DNA of 64,000 nucleotides from Pedobacter cryoconitis (GCF_014200605.1 NZ_JACHCE010000010.1:175698-239697), one strand, 5' to 3'. Numbered from the stretch's first letter, positions 44,475-53,136 are shown. Notes: generated by a model from the letters alone, not told the origin. Translations and numbers: made by a program.

Positions 44475-45418
44475 TTAATATGCTTTAACGCCCACATCTA
44501 TTGACAATTGACTTCGGTAATCTTTATTTTGTTTCAAGCAATCCAAAACATATTGAAAATTATATTTTGGATTCCAATCAAGATCTTTTATAGCTTCAGA
44601 ATTAACATAAACTCTATCAATTTTCGGAAACATCTTCCACCCTTTTTTTTCATATATATCTTTATAATTAGGATATTTCTTTAAAACTACAGATGGAGCA
44701 TCAATATTAAGTTCCGAAAGATCATCTTTGCTGAAAGGCGAAGTTGCACTTATTACATATTTATTAAAGCCTAAACTTGGAGCTTTAACCATAGCAAGAA
44801 TATGGGCCATAGCAGCATCTTCTATATCAACTCTACGGTAAAGAAGTTCATTTGCTTTACTATTTAAATCATCATATGATGAGCTTACTCCAATATCGTC
44901 ATCCTCTTCCTGAAAAAATCTGGCTATTTTCAAAACTATGCATGGTAAATTATTATTTCGATAAAATAAATTACAGAGATCTTCCGCAGCTAACTTTGTT
45001 ACACCATAAATATTTTTAGGAATTGAAGGAGTTTTCTCTGTAATCCAAATAGCAGGATCTCCACTTTTTGGCTTTAACATATCACCAAAAGTACTGGTGG
45101 TACTACTATAAATGAATGATTGAATATCATTTAAGGACGCTTCTTCTAACAAATTTAATGTTCCTAATAAATTTGTTTCAATAAAATCAGTTTTACTATT
45201 TGTTGCAATATGCGGCTTATGTAAAGTGCAGTATGAATTATCGCTTTAACACCTTTGACACAATCTTTAACAAAATGACGATCAGTTAAGGAACCTACAT
45301 GTGTAGTATATTTTGAGGACTTAAGATCCAGTCCAGAATATTCAATATTTCTATCAATTAAAAGGCGAATAATTGCCTCACCTAAATGTCCACAGCTACC
45401 AGTTACTAGTACTTTCAT
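44475..45418 (-). pseudogene. NAD-dependent epimerase/dehydratase, frameshifted
   Basis: The N-terminal part (45164-45418) has the Rossmann start MKVLVTGSCGHLGEAIIRLL. The rest (44475-45152) is in another frame and contains YSSTTSTFGD and the catalytic-type YGVTKLAAEDL. Reading across one missing base near 45221-45231 gives HT-xx-LHKPHIATNSKTDF and then NLLGTLNLLEEASL, exactly the family order. Repaired, it would be about 314 residues, the normal size of an extended SDR epimerase acting on nucleotide sugars or similar. The break may be a real mutation or a sequencing error in the T/A-rich stretch. Confidence 0.8.
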
Positions 45419-45425
45419 AATATAA

Positions 45426-46115
45426 TTATATATGCATAAAGATTTCTGCTATTGTCTTCATTTGCAGAAATCCAGAATTCTCAATGCTTTGTACTTGTTC
45501 TTCATGTGCCCAAGTAGTATGATATGGAATATGAGCAGCGTAGCCTCCAAGCTCTAGAACCGGAAGAATGTCAGATTTAATAGAATTACCTAACATTAAG
45601 AAATTTTCTGGAGCACAATTCAGATGTTTTAATAATTTTTGATAATCTTCTATTTTCTTGTCACTCATTATTTCTATATGATGAAAATAATCCAACAAAT
45701 TAGAATTTTTCAACTTCCTTTCTTGATCTAATAAATCTCCTTTTGTTGCTACGACTAAAGTATATTTACCTTTTAACTTTTCTAATACCTCAACGACACC
45801 ATCTAATAACACTATTGGCTTTTGAAGTAATTCTTGTCCAAGTTGAATTGTTTTACCAACTAAATCTAAATTAGCAGTGTTGTTAGATACTTGACAAATA
45901 GTTTCGATCATGCATAGTATAAACCCTTTAACTCCATATCCATATAAATGAAGGTTCTTCATTTCGGTTTTGAAAAGTTCTTGCGATACATCATGATGTG
46001 GAAGATAATCTTCCAATAAAGCACAAAATTTATGTTCAATTTCCTGAAAATAAGGTTCATTAACCCACAATGTATCATCAGCATCAAATGCCACTACTTT
46101 TATTTTGTCCTTCAT
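45426..46115 (-). CDS. HAD-family phosphatase (YjjG-like)
   Basis: A 229-residue hydrolase of the haloacid dehalogenase superfamily. Motif I is AFDADDTLW (nucleophile D11, acid D13). Motif II is the Thr in LVVATKGD, motif III the Lys in SDKKIEDY, and motif IV is in LMLGNSIKSDILPVLELGG. The start is the ATG at 46115 (a TTG precedes it in frame). It lies 7 bases upstream of the broken epimerase gene and was probably its operon partner, perhaps acting on a sugar phosphate. Base composition is AT-rich. Confidence 0.8.
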   Translation of the reverse strand: MKDKIKVVAFDADDTLWVNEPYFQEIEHKFCALLEDYLPHHDVSQELFKTEMKNLHLYGYGVKGFILCMIETICQVSNNTANLDLVGKTIQLGQELLQKPIVLLDGVVEVLEKLKGKYTLVVATKGDLLDQERKLKNSNLLDYFHHIEIMSDKKIEDYQKLLKHLNCAPENFLMLGNSIKSDILPVLELGGYAAHIPYHTTWAHEEQVQSIENSGFLQMKTIAEIFMHI

Positions 46116-46401
46116 CAATTTTAATTATAGATTACAAAGATAGTGATCTATATGAAAGATTAAGGATATTCAACATATAGCTATTCTAAGGATGTTTTTA
46201 ACTAACCCACCTCTTTGTCCGTAATTTTTGATTTATGATCAACAATATCCTTAAAAACTAAGTTTTCATCGTTTACTAGATGAATAACGTTAATTTCTTA
46301 TTAAAGAAGTTTAAAACTGTTTTCACAGAAAAACATAACTAATCACAATCTAATATCTATTAATAAGATGACATTTAATATCTGGTCAATACAAATAACA
46401 A

Positions 46402-46743
46402 TGGTTACTCCTTTGGAATGAATACAATCGGTTTTATAGAAGAGCTGAACCAACATCACTTGACCCGGTAATCACTGAGAGTATCTTGTCACGTTTCTTC
46501 GATGAAAATATTCCGGTACATGCTATAATTGCTGAAAATAACAGTGAAATTATTGGCATTGTTCATTACTTATAGCATTTCAACACAATCTCAATTAACA
46601 AAAGCTGTTACTTACAAGATCTTTTTACCTCAGAAAATGCAAGGAAAAAAGGGGAACAGAAATTGGCTAAAGTGGGTAATTTATCATATAGCTCTTAAGT
46701 TGCAAACTCAGATGAAATTGTATTTGATGTTTAATTATAATTA
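46402..46743 (+). pseudogene. Broken GNAT-family acetyltransferase
   Basis: One frame reads WLLLWNEYNRFYRRAEPTSL and then SILSRFFDENIPVHAIIAE, NNSEIIGIVHYL, an in-frame TAG (near 46573), and then HFNTISINKSCYLQDLFTSE with NARKKGEQKL. This is the standard order of a GNAT enzyme (WxxYxxFY start, GxVHY, then the YLQDLF coenzyme-A block). It lacks a start codon and the C-terminal third, where the frame is lost. The ATG-initiated frame near 46529 is a shadow. Confidence 0.7.
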
Positions 46744-46801
46744 GATGATTATACACCCAAAATCTGCCTCAAAACACCAAAAATCCCCTCAAGGTGTTCT
46801 A

Positions 46802-46821
46802 TTAGAATCCCCTCTCCCCCG
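46802..46821. repeat. Degenerate tRNA-Ser 3' end, copy 2
   Basis: TTAGAATCCCCTCTCCCCCG aligns with the tRNA-Ser T arm/acceptor at 41955-41974 (15 of 20). It is followed 9 bases later by a terminator hairpin, as a tRNA would be. It is related to copy 3 at 48209 through a shared TAAATGCTGCTT downstream. Confidence 0.35.
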
Positions 46822-46830
46822 CTCAACTTA

Positions 46831-46866
46831 AATGCTGCTTGTCTGAAAGACAAGTAGCATTTTTTG
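46831..46866 (+). terminator. Hairpin with T-run
   Basis: A 13-bp stem (AATGCTGCTTGTC at 46831-46843 with 46849-46861, one G-T) and a 5-base loop run into TTTTTTG. No gene lies directly upstream apart from the broken GNAT gene. Confidence 0.65.
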
Positions 46867-46921
46867 TTTACAGACCAGTTCTGCGCCGCAGGTGCAAGAC
46901 TGGTCTGTAAACAAAAAATGC
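46857..46921. repeat. Perfect 23-bp inverted repeat
   Basis: The arms 46857-46879 and 46899-46921 are exact reverse complements (starting GCATTTTTTGTTTACAGACC), with a 19-base GC-rich loop. Outer partial arms (TCAACTTA at 46823-46830 and TAAGTTGA at 46945-46952) extend the symmetry, and the right side carries repeated AGCGAGCG units. The whole element spans about 46820-46990 and encodes nothing. Confidence 0.7.
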
Positions 46922-47041
46922 GTACGAGCGAAGCGAGCGCAGTTAAGTTGAAAGCCCCCCCTCAAGGGATCAGCGAGCGCAGCGAGCTAATCCTCATCTA
47001 TATCGGATAAACCTCAGAAAAATCACCCCACCTACAACCTG

Positions 47042-47674
47042 CTAAACGATTTCCGTTATAAAGTCTTCTTTTGAAGTTCTAACCTTTTTCATCCCCACTA
47101 ACCAGTCATTCGCTTCATCTCTATATCCTAATGCCAATATAACTGTACTTTTCAAACCCATTTTGTCCAGGCCTAATAATTCATCTAACTCAGGTGGCAA
47201 AAAGCCCTCAATTGGGGTAGCGTCAACTCTTTGTTCTGCTGCTGCGCCAATTGCCAGACCGAATGAAATATAAGCCTGCTTTGCAGCATGATTTGCATGT
47301 CATTCCTGTCCAAGTGGTTCATACTTACTCCAGAGGCGCTGTTTATAACCATCCATGGTATCTGCAGGCAAACCTCTTTCGGCCATCGTTTGATTAAACA
47401 CTTCTTCTATTCTTTCCAGGCTATAACCATCCCAGGCTGCAAAGACTAATAAATGTGAGGCATCAGCAATCTGGCTTTGGTTTTCAGAAATAGGTATCAT
47501 TCTTTCTTGTAACTCTTTATTGGAAATTACGAAAATGCGAAAGGGTTGCAGACCTGATGAAGATGGTGCAAGTCTGGCTGCCTCTAAAATATAATCCAGT
47601 TTATCTTGTGGAACAACTTGTCCATTCATTTTTTTTGTGGCATATCGCCAGTTTAGTGCTTCTAGTAAGACCAT
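47042..47674 (-). pseudogene. NAD(P)H nitroreductase with an in-frame TGA
   Basis: The first 124 codons (47300-47674) encode the N-terminal part of an FMN nitroreductase (EALNWRYATKKMNGQVV; APSSSGLQPFRIFVI). A TGA at 47300-47302 follows GQE, where the family has Trp (EW). The same frame then continues without break through AYISFGLAIGAAAEQRVDAT and ends VRTSKEDFITEIV at 47042. Only one base change (TGG to TGA) separates it from a normal 210-residue protein, so the loss is recent or an artefact. It faces the HxlR gene, a common gene pair. Confidence 0.82.
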
Positions 47675-47720
47675 TTTTTAAAAAAAATTAATTTAACAGG
47701 ACAAAAGTAAAGACATTTTA

Positions 47721-47768
47721 TATACTTTTGTCACATTGTTACCAAAAGTAACAGTGACAAAAAGTATA
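47721..47768. promoter_or_regulatory. Divergent promoter/operator of the HxlR-nitroreductase pair
   Basis: TATACTTTTGTCAC (47721-47734) and GTGACAAAAAGTATA (47754-47768) are reverse complements apart from one extra A. Inside lies TGTTAC-N5-GTAACA. The left arm includes TACTTTTG (47723-47730), a -7 match for HxlR. A regulator bound here would block both promoters. Confidence 0.65.
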
Positions 47769-47782
47769 CTAACTAACATATT

Positions 47783-48136
47783 ATGGATGAAAAAGATCTA
47801 AAAACGGTAGAAACATGCAGAAAACAAATACCTGCCGTACATGACGCCCTGGATATTTTGAATGGACGCTGGAAGATTACTATTATTACTTCGCTTTTTT
47901 TCAGTAAAATGAGATTTACGGATCTGCTGCGTGAAGTAAATGGGATTTCAGGTAAAATGTTAAGTCGTGAATTAAAAGATCTGGAAATCAACCAGCTGAT
48001 CAAAAGAACTGTATTAGACATACAACCCATAGGCGTTGAATATGAACTTACTGACTACGGCCGCACACTAGAAAAAGTCGTTATAGCATTGTCAGAATGG
48101 GGTTTAGATCACCGGAAAAAGATTATTGGCAAATAG
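47783..48136 (+). CDS. HxlR-family winged helix regulator
   Basis: A 117-residue MarR-like regulator. The family start CRKQIPAVHDALDILNGRWKI and the helix MLSRELKDLEINQLIKRTVL are clear, and Cys13 (of VETCRKQ) corresponds to the redox-sensing cysteine of related proteins. It diverges from the nitroreductase remnant with a palindromic operator between. It probably represses that gene and itself until oxidised by electrophiles or quinones. Confidence 0.88.
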   Translation: MDEKDLKTVETCRKQIPAVHDALDILNGRWKITIITSLFFSKMRFTDLLREVNGISGKMLSRELKDLEINQLIKRTVLDIQPIGVEYELTDYGRTLEKVVIALSEWGLDHRKKIIGK

Positions 48137-48208
48137 ATGGACGTGACAGGATGAGTCTTCGAAGTTGAGAGGGGGGTTGGAAAGGTGCGGTACTCTTCTG
48201 CTGTTTTA

Positions 48209-48228
48209 TTAGAATCCCTCTTCATTCG
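48209..48228. repeat. Degenerate tRNA-Ser 3' end, copy 3
   Basis: TTAGAATCCCTCTTCATTCG matches TTCGAATCCCTCTTCCTCCG of the tRNA (17 of 20, including 12 bases in a row). A perfect 12-bp hairpin (48239-48250 with 48254-48265) follows after 10 bases. It marks the right limit of the accessory stretch. Confidence 0.45.
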
Positions 48229-48267
48229 CGAAACATAAATGCTGCTTATCTTCGATAAGCAGCATAA

Positions 48268-48300
48268 AAAAGCCTGTTTATCTTAAATAAACAAGCTTTT
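48268..48300. terminator. Terminator-like hairpin
   Basis: AAAAGCCTGTTTA (48268-48280) pairs with TAAACAAGCTTTT (48288-48300) with one mismatch. A-rich and T-rich flanks on both sides suggest bidirectional action. It follows the stop of the minus-strand secreted-protein gene. Confidence 0.6.
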
Positions 48301-48318
48301 CAGTAAAGACAAGAATAT

Positions 48319-48717
48319 CTAGCGAACCCAAATAGTTTTATAACCGCTATTAAATTCTGATACAGAAATAGTTACAGCACCAGTAAACTTTTTAGAGCTT
48401 TGACCCGAAAAATCGAAAAGAGCAGTTACAACATCACCTGCACTTACATTTAATATGGCTGAGCCACTATAGCTAGCTGTAACTGTTTCACCAGTAGTCT
48501 CGTTTTTAACAATTGAAAAGGGACATGATATACCACTCGGTCCAATTTCAGTTTGTATTGGTCTTGCAACATAGATATAAGCCGCTTTACTAAGCTTCAT
48601 TGGCGCAGTTAAAACTTCATTTTTTCTTTCTTTCGGCGGATCTTTAATTTCCACCGGTTTAGCATTTGCTAAAAATGCTGAAATAATTAAGAGGCTAAAC
48701 ATAGATAGTGTCTTCAT
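48319..48717 (-). CDS. Small secreted protein, unknown
   Basis: A 132-residue protein with a signal peptide (about 1-19, cleavage after ANA). The mature part is beta-strand-like (VTASYSGSAILNVSAGDVV; KFTGAVTISVSEF) with one Cys. I recognise no family. No neighbour shares its strand closely. A periplasmic or extracellular location is likely. Confidence 0.6.
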   Translation of the reverse strand: MKTLSMFSLLIISAFLANAKPVEIKDPPKERKNEVLTAPMKLSKAAYIYVARPIQTEIGPSGISCPFSIVKNETTGETVTASYSGSAILNVSAGDVVTALFDFSGQSSKKFTGAVTISVSEFNSGYKTIWVR

Positions 48718-48983
48718 TTTTTTTTGATTTTATGATTAATATTAGATAATTAGTTAACAAAAAAGCATTTACAATTACCAATATACATTCAAAAACCCAA
48801 TAAATGAAAAATATTTACTTTTAAAAACAAAACACACTAACCTTTAAAAAAGGTATATTCATATAATTCAAACAAAAATCAACAAAAGATAAGTCACAAG
48901 AGTATAAGACAACATGAACCGCCTACTCCGGACATTTGAAGCTGCCATTTCTCTGTCAAAAACTACAGCCATTGTGCCTCAGC

Positions 48984-49400
48984 CTATTCCAGCCCCGTTT
49001 CCGCGTACTCCTGATCACTAACAGGAGTCATCCATACTACATTATTCCCATCTTTCATATTTGAAATAGCAATATGGACCATTTGACTATCAGCAGAAGC
49101 TCCGTGCCAATGTTCTACATCTTTTGGAATCGCTACCGTACTCCCTTTAATAAGTACCTGCGCTGGTTTCCCTCTTTCCTGATACCAGCCCTTACCTTCA
49201 ATAACCAGCAATACCTGACCTATCGGATGAGTATGCCAATGTGTTCTGCCACCCGGACTGAAAGTTACCTGACCTACATTATATAGTCCTTCCATTTGTT
49301 CGGGAGAAACTAAACCCTGAACATGTACTTCACCATTGAACCATTCACCGGACCCTGGATTTCCCAAAGGGAAAATTAATGTGTTATTTTCTGTTGTCAT
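48984..49400 (-). CDS. Single-domain cupin protein
   Basis: A 138-residue cupin. The metal-site motifs are HWHTHPIGQVLLVIEGKG (two His, then Gln in place of the usual Glu) and the second motif PKDVEHWHGA. Relatives include carboxymuconolactone decarboxylase-linked cupins and (R)-mandelonitrile lyase-type proteins; the activity cannot be chosen. I start at the ATG at 49400 (MTTENN); the longer frame adds 46 residues rich in Cys that do not look like a signal peptide and run toward the divergent gene. Confidence 0.75.
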   Translation of the reverse strand: MTTENNTLIFPLGNPGSGEWFNGEVHVQGLVSPEQMEGLYNVGQVTFSPGGRTHWHTHPIGQVLLVIEGKGWYQERGKPAQVLIKGSTVAIPKDVEHWHGASADSQMVHIAISNMKDGNNVVWMTPVSDQEYAETGLE

Positions 49401-49608
49401 TTTATTTTGATTTTTAGGAGTACAAAATACGAAAGCAATCATCGTGCTGATAAATCCGGTTATTCTTTGTAGACATCTCTTGTCTAACAACAGACAGGAC
49501 ATCACATATAATCCCTGACTACAGCAACATACATACAAAATGCAGTTATTACCGGATAAATATCAATTAGAATTTCTAAAATCAAATACATTAATGCATC
49601 TTTGTTGC

Positions 49609-49989
49609 ATGAAAAATAAAGGTATCCATACCTCTTTTCTTGTACTGAATAAAATTATCATCACTTTGATGGTATTTATTTTCACCATTATACCAGTGCT
49701 CGAAGTTTTTCATAACCATGAAAGCAGCTCAGAAACTGTAACTGTGACAGTGTTTAAAAACACTTTTGGGGCAAACAAAAAATCCAGCTTTGAAAAGCAT
49801 CACATCAACTGTAAATTCTGCCACCAACTTTCACATCATCAGCCAGCATCCCTGTTGTCTATATCATCCGTCTCCTTATTATACTTTACAAAATCCAGTT
49901 TACTGCTCAGTAATCGTGATTTTCAAAAACTGGTACTTCTTCCTGGTATCAGCTGGACAAATAAAGGTCCGCCTTCGCCTTTCAGTTAA
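49609..49989 (+). CDS. Small His/Cys-rich exported protein upstream of a TonB receptor
   Basis: About 126 residues from the ATG at 49609. An N-terminal helix (TLMVFIFTIIPVLEVFH) is followed by HNHES and later HHINCKFCHQLSHHQ, a cluster of possible metal ligands. The C-terminus ends in NKGPPSPFS. I do not know a named family. The position directly before a TonB receptor and a His-rich lipoprotein suggests a periplasmic metal-handling protein. The open frame extends up to 49540. Confidence 0.6.
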   Translation: MKNKGIHTSFLVLNKIIITLMVFIFTIIPVLEVFHNHESSSETVTVTVFKNTFGANKKSSFEKHHINCKFCHQLSHHQPASLLSISSVSLLYFTKSSLLLSNRDFQKLVLLPGISWTNKGPPSPFS

Positions 49990-50106
49990 ATAATTCCATG
50001 CGCTTGCTGTCTATACATATCAAAATATGTATTAATCAGCTTGCATACTAACCTCTGTTATTAAAAAATAGCGGCAGGTATCTTTTCATTTATCTTATTA
50101 TTTGCT

Positions 50107-52452
50107 ATGCTTAAAAGGTTATTTCCAATAATCACCCTGATACTTTTGCTGTGCGCCAACAGCTCATTTGCACAAAATGACGCCTATCACATTACACTTA
50201 ATGTTACAGATGAGAATACTCATTTGCCAATAACAGGTGTAACGATAAACCTATTTCCATCAGACTTAAAAGGAAACTCTGATGGAGCAGGATTATATAA
50301 ATTCACCTTTTCCCGGCAAGAGGCAAAAACACCGGTTTTAGTTAAATATTCTGCTGTTGGATATCACTTGCATCAGCAAAAAATACTAATCACCAAAGAC
50401 ACCTCAATACTTATTTCGCTTAATCCAATAGTCAATAAGCTACAGGAAGTAGAAATAAAGAGCAAACAGGCTGCTACCCCCAGAACAAGTATAGCTACTA
50501 CCCTAACCGAAAAGCAGTTAGAAAAAACAAGAGGTGGTACACTGGCAGAAACATTAGCTGACATTTCGGGAGTAAACATGCTAAAAAGCGGATCTACCAT
50601 ATCAAAACCTATTATACACGGGCTCCACAGCAACAGAATACTGATCTTAAATAATGGTATCAGATTAGAAGGACAGCAGTGGGGAGCTGAACATGCTCCT
50701 GAAATTGACCCCTTCATCGCGCAGCAAATCCACGTCATCAAAGGTGCCGAATCTGTAAAATATGGTGCCGAAGCAATTGGGGGTATCGTAATCACAGAGC
50801 CCCCTGCCCTACCGCAAACTGCGGCTATTTCAGGAAATGTGAATTTGATTGGCGCATCTAATGGAAGAGCAGTGACTACTGCTGCTATGCTTACCGGAGG
50901 CTTAAAGGCAATTAAAGGGTTTGGCTGGCGCCTGCAGGGGTCTGCCAAAAAGAGCGGAAATATCAAAACAGCTGATTATTATCTGGGCAACACTGGCGTA
51001 AGAGAGCTTAACTTCTCCGCTGCGGCCGGTTATCAGACAGGTAAATCAAATTATGAAGCTTATTATAGCCGGTTCAGTACAGAATTAGGCATTCTATATA
51101 GTGCCCATATTGGCACCATAGAAGATATTAATGCCAGAATTGAAGCAGGAAGGCCATTGGAGAGTTATAATTTCAGTTATAACATTACTGCACCCCGCCA
51201 AAAAATATCCCATCAGCTGCTCAAATTAACAGGTCATTATGATTTAGATAATCATCACAAATTAGACATCACTTATGCTTTTCAAAAAAACCAAAGAAAA
51301 GAATATGACATCAGAAGAGGGGACCGGGAAGCAATCCCTATTACTGATCTGGTTTTAAGTACGCATACCCTGGATCTCAAACTTGATGTACCTCTTGCTC
51401 ATGGTGCTAAAAGAAGTTATGGTATCAATAGCATGATGCAAGTCAATAATAATATACCTGGTACGCTGGCAAATACTTTTATTCCAAACTTTGACAGTTA
51501 TACTGCTGGTCTATTTATTATTCAGCACTGGATCAAAGAAAAATATGAACTGGAAGCAGGCTTAAGATACGATTACAAATACTTTGACGCCGCTGGTTTC
51601 AGGTATAGCCAGACTACCGCCCAGGAGCAGCAGAATGAAAATACAGAACAATATTATGGTGGCAATAACAGCTTTAATAACGTAACCGGATCTGCTGGTA
51701 TCCTCTGGAAATTTAATACCAGATGGCATTTAGCCTCTAATATTGGTTTGGCATGGCGGGCACCTACAGCAAATGAATTATATAGCAATGGTCTGCATCA
51801 TGGCGCTGGTTTATTCGAAGTAGGAAACCCGGCCATGCAGAATGAAAAAGGTTATAAATGGATAACTTCCCTGAAACACTCAGGAAACCTTCTGAAATTT
51901 AATCTGGATGTATACCTGCAGTACATCAGCAACTATATCTATTCAAGACCAGATCGCAGCTTTAAACAAACCATTAGCGGGACTTATCCCATATTCAGGT
52001 ATACGCAGACCAACGCAACTTTTGCGGGTATAGATTTCACGGGAAGCTATCAGTTTCTGCCTGCTTTTTCTTATCAGCTTAATGCTTCACTGATCAGGGC
52101 AAAAGATATAAAAGCTAAAAATTACCTTCCCTATATTCCGGCAGACAGAATCAGTCAGGCTATAAACTGGAATCTTGATTTAAAAGGTTCTTACCTGCAA
52201 TTTAAACACAGTTTTATCAGACGGCAAACCCGTTTCGAAGCCGAAAGCGATTATGCTCCCCCTCCCGGGGCCTATCATCTTTTTACCATGACAGCAGGCA
52301 CTTCTATAAAACTGGGGCAACAGTCCATGAGTATCAATATGAGCGCAGATAATTTATTCAACACGCTTTATAAAGACTATATGAACCGCTATAGATACTA
52401 TACCCATGAAATGGGTAGAAACTTAACACTCCGACTTGCTTACAAATTTTAA
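50107..52452 (+). CDS. TonB-dependent receptor, probable metal (zinc-type) uptake
   Basis: A 781-residue outer-membrane receptor. A signal peptide (to about 23, SSFAQ) is followed by a carboxypeptidase-regulatory-like domain (about 27-115), a plug (EKTRGGTLAETLADISGVN; GAESVKYGAEAIGGIVI) and a barrel ending NLTLRLAYKF. The plug segment HGLHSNRILILNNGIRLEGQ resembles ZnuD-like receptors. With the His-rich genes on both sides, uptake of zinc or another transition metal is a fair guess. It has no STN domain, so it is not regulated through FecR. Confidence 0.82.
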   Translation: MLKRLFPIITLILLLCANSSFAQNDAYHITLNVTDENTHLPITGVTINLFPSDLKGNSDGAGLYKFTFSRQEAKTPVLVKYSAVGYHLHQQKILITKDTSILISLNPIVNKLQEVEIKSKQAATPRTSIATTLTEKQLEKTRGGTLAETLADISGVNMLKSGSTISKPIIHGLHSNRILILNNGIRLEGQQWGAEHAPEIDPFIAQQIHVIKGAESVKYGAEAIGGIVITEPPALPQTAAISGNVNLIGASNGRAVTTAAMLTGGLKAIKGFGWRLQGSAKKSGNIKTADYYLGNTGVRELNFSAAAGYQTGKSNYEAYYSRFSTELGILYSAHIGTIEDINARIEAGRPLESYNFSYNITAPRQKISHQLLKLTGHYDLDNHHKLDITYAFQKNQRKEYDIRRGDREAIPITDLVLSTHTLDLKLDVPLAHGAKRSYGINSMMQVNNNIPGTLANTFIPNFDSYTAGLFIIQHWIKEKYELEAGLRYDYKYFDAAGFRYSQTTAQEQQNENTEQYYGGNNSFNNVTGSAGILWKFNTRWHLASNIGLAWRAPTANELYSNGLHHGAGLFEVGNPAMQNEKGYKWITSLKHSGNLLKFNLDVYLQYISNYIYSRPDRSFKQTISGTYPIFRYTQTNATFAGIDFTGSYQFLPAFSYQLNASLIRAKDIKAKNYLPYIPADRISQAINWNLDLKGSYLQFKHSFIRRQTRFEAESDYAPPPGAYHLFTMTAGTSIKLGQQSMSINMSADNLFNTLYKDYMNRYRYYTHEMGRNLTLRLAYKF

Positions 52453-52478
52453 TTTCTAACACATAAAAACAAATAATC

Positions 52479-53117
52479 ATGAACAAACTACGTCATTATT
52501 CATTCGCTGTCCTGCTAATTTCTACAACCTTATTTTTTAACGCCTGTAAAAAAGACAGCCCTATTCCAGAAGTTCCCGGAGAAGAGGTAGGGAAAGCAGA
52601 ACTTACCTTTTTAGAAGTAGAACGGGAAGCTCATGGAGATCATTATCACTACAACCCTATCGCTGCAGCAAAACCAGTCACTATAGCTTTTGACAGTAAA
52701 GGCCTTGCTCCTGTTGGCGCGCATCTTCATCTTACTGAAGGAAAAACATATCAATTAGTTTTAAAATCATTTGACTTTGCCAATCGCGAAATGCAGCAGG
52801 AGTTCTTAAATAAACATGAGATACATCAGGCATTTATTCTGGGTGCCCCAACCGGTGTCCTTACTTATGTTTATGCTGACAGAGACAAAGATAATAAGAA
52901 AATAAATGTTGGTGTTACCGGCTACGTAACAGTTGATAAAGCGAGTGATAGTTTTACTTTCCGTTATATATTACGCCATTTAAATCCTGGTGTTAAAGTT
53001 AGTATTACTGCTCAGGACTGGAACAATAAAGATTTTGCCAGTAAATTCTCCGGAGCAAACGACCTTGATCTGAAATTTGAACTGCACCCGGTACAAGGGG
53101 AAGGACATAGCCATTAA
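52479..53117 (+). CDS. His-rich lipoprotein partner of the TonB receptor
   Basis: A 212-residue lipoprotein with the lipid-attached Cys23 (FFNACKKD). The mature protein opens with EAHGDHYHYNP and ends in GEGHSH, both good metal-binding clusters, around a beta-rich core (VGVTGYVTVDKASDSFTFRY). It starts 26 bases after the receptor stop. It probably lies at the outer membrane and captures or hands over metal ions; family name unknown. Confidence 0.72.
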   Translation: MNKLRHYSFAVLLISTTLFFNACKKDSPIPEVPGEEVGKAELTFLEVEREAHGDHYHYNPIAAAKPVTIAFDSKGLAPVGAHLHLTEGKTYQLVLKSFDFANREMQQEFLNKHEIHQAFILGAPTGVLTYVYADRDKDNKKINVGVTGYVTVDKASDSFTFRYILRHLNPGVKVSITAQDWNNKDFASKFSGANDLDLKFELHPVQGEGHSH

Positions 53118-53136
53118 CTCAATTTTACACTATAAA

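Noticed and set aside
46529..46744. Plus-strand ORF of 71 codons
   Set aside because: It lies in another frame over the GNAT remnant, has a basic and unnatural composition and no family match.
46920..46995. AGCGAGCG-type repeats as a CRISPR array
   Set aside because: Units are too short and irregular, there are no spacers of equal length and no cas genes.
41888..48300. A complete integrative element at the tRNA
   Set aside because: No integrase, excisionase, relaxase or replication gene is present; only attachment-like repeats and cargo remain.
50373..50966. Minus-strand ORF of 197 codons
   Set aside because: It is antisense to the plug of the metal TonB receptor, which has clear family motifs in the other direction.
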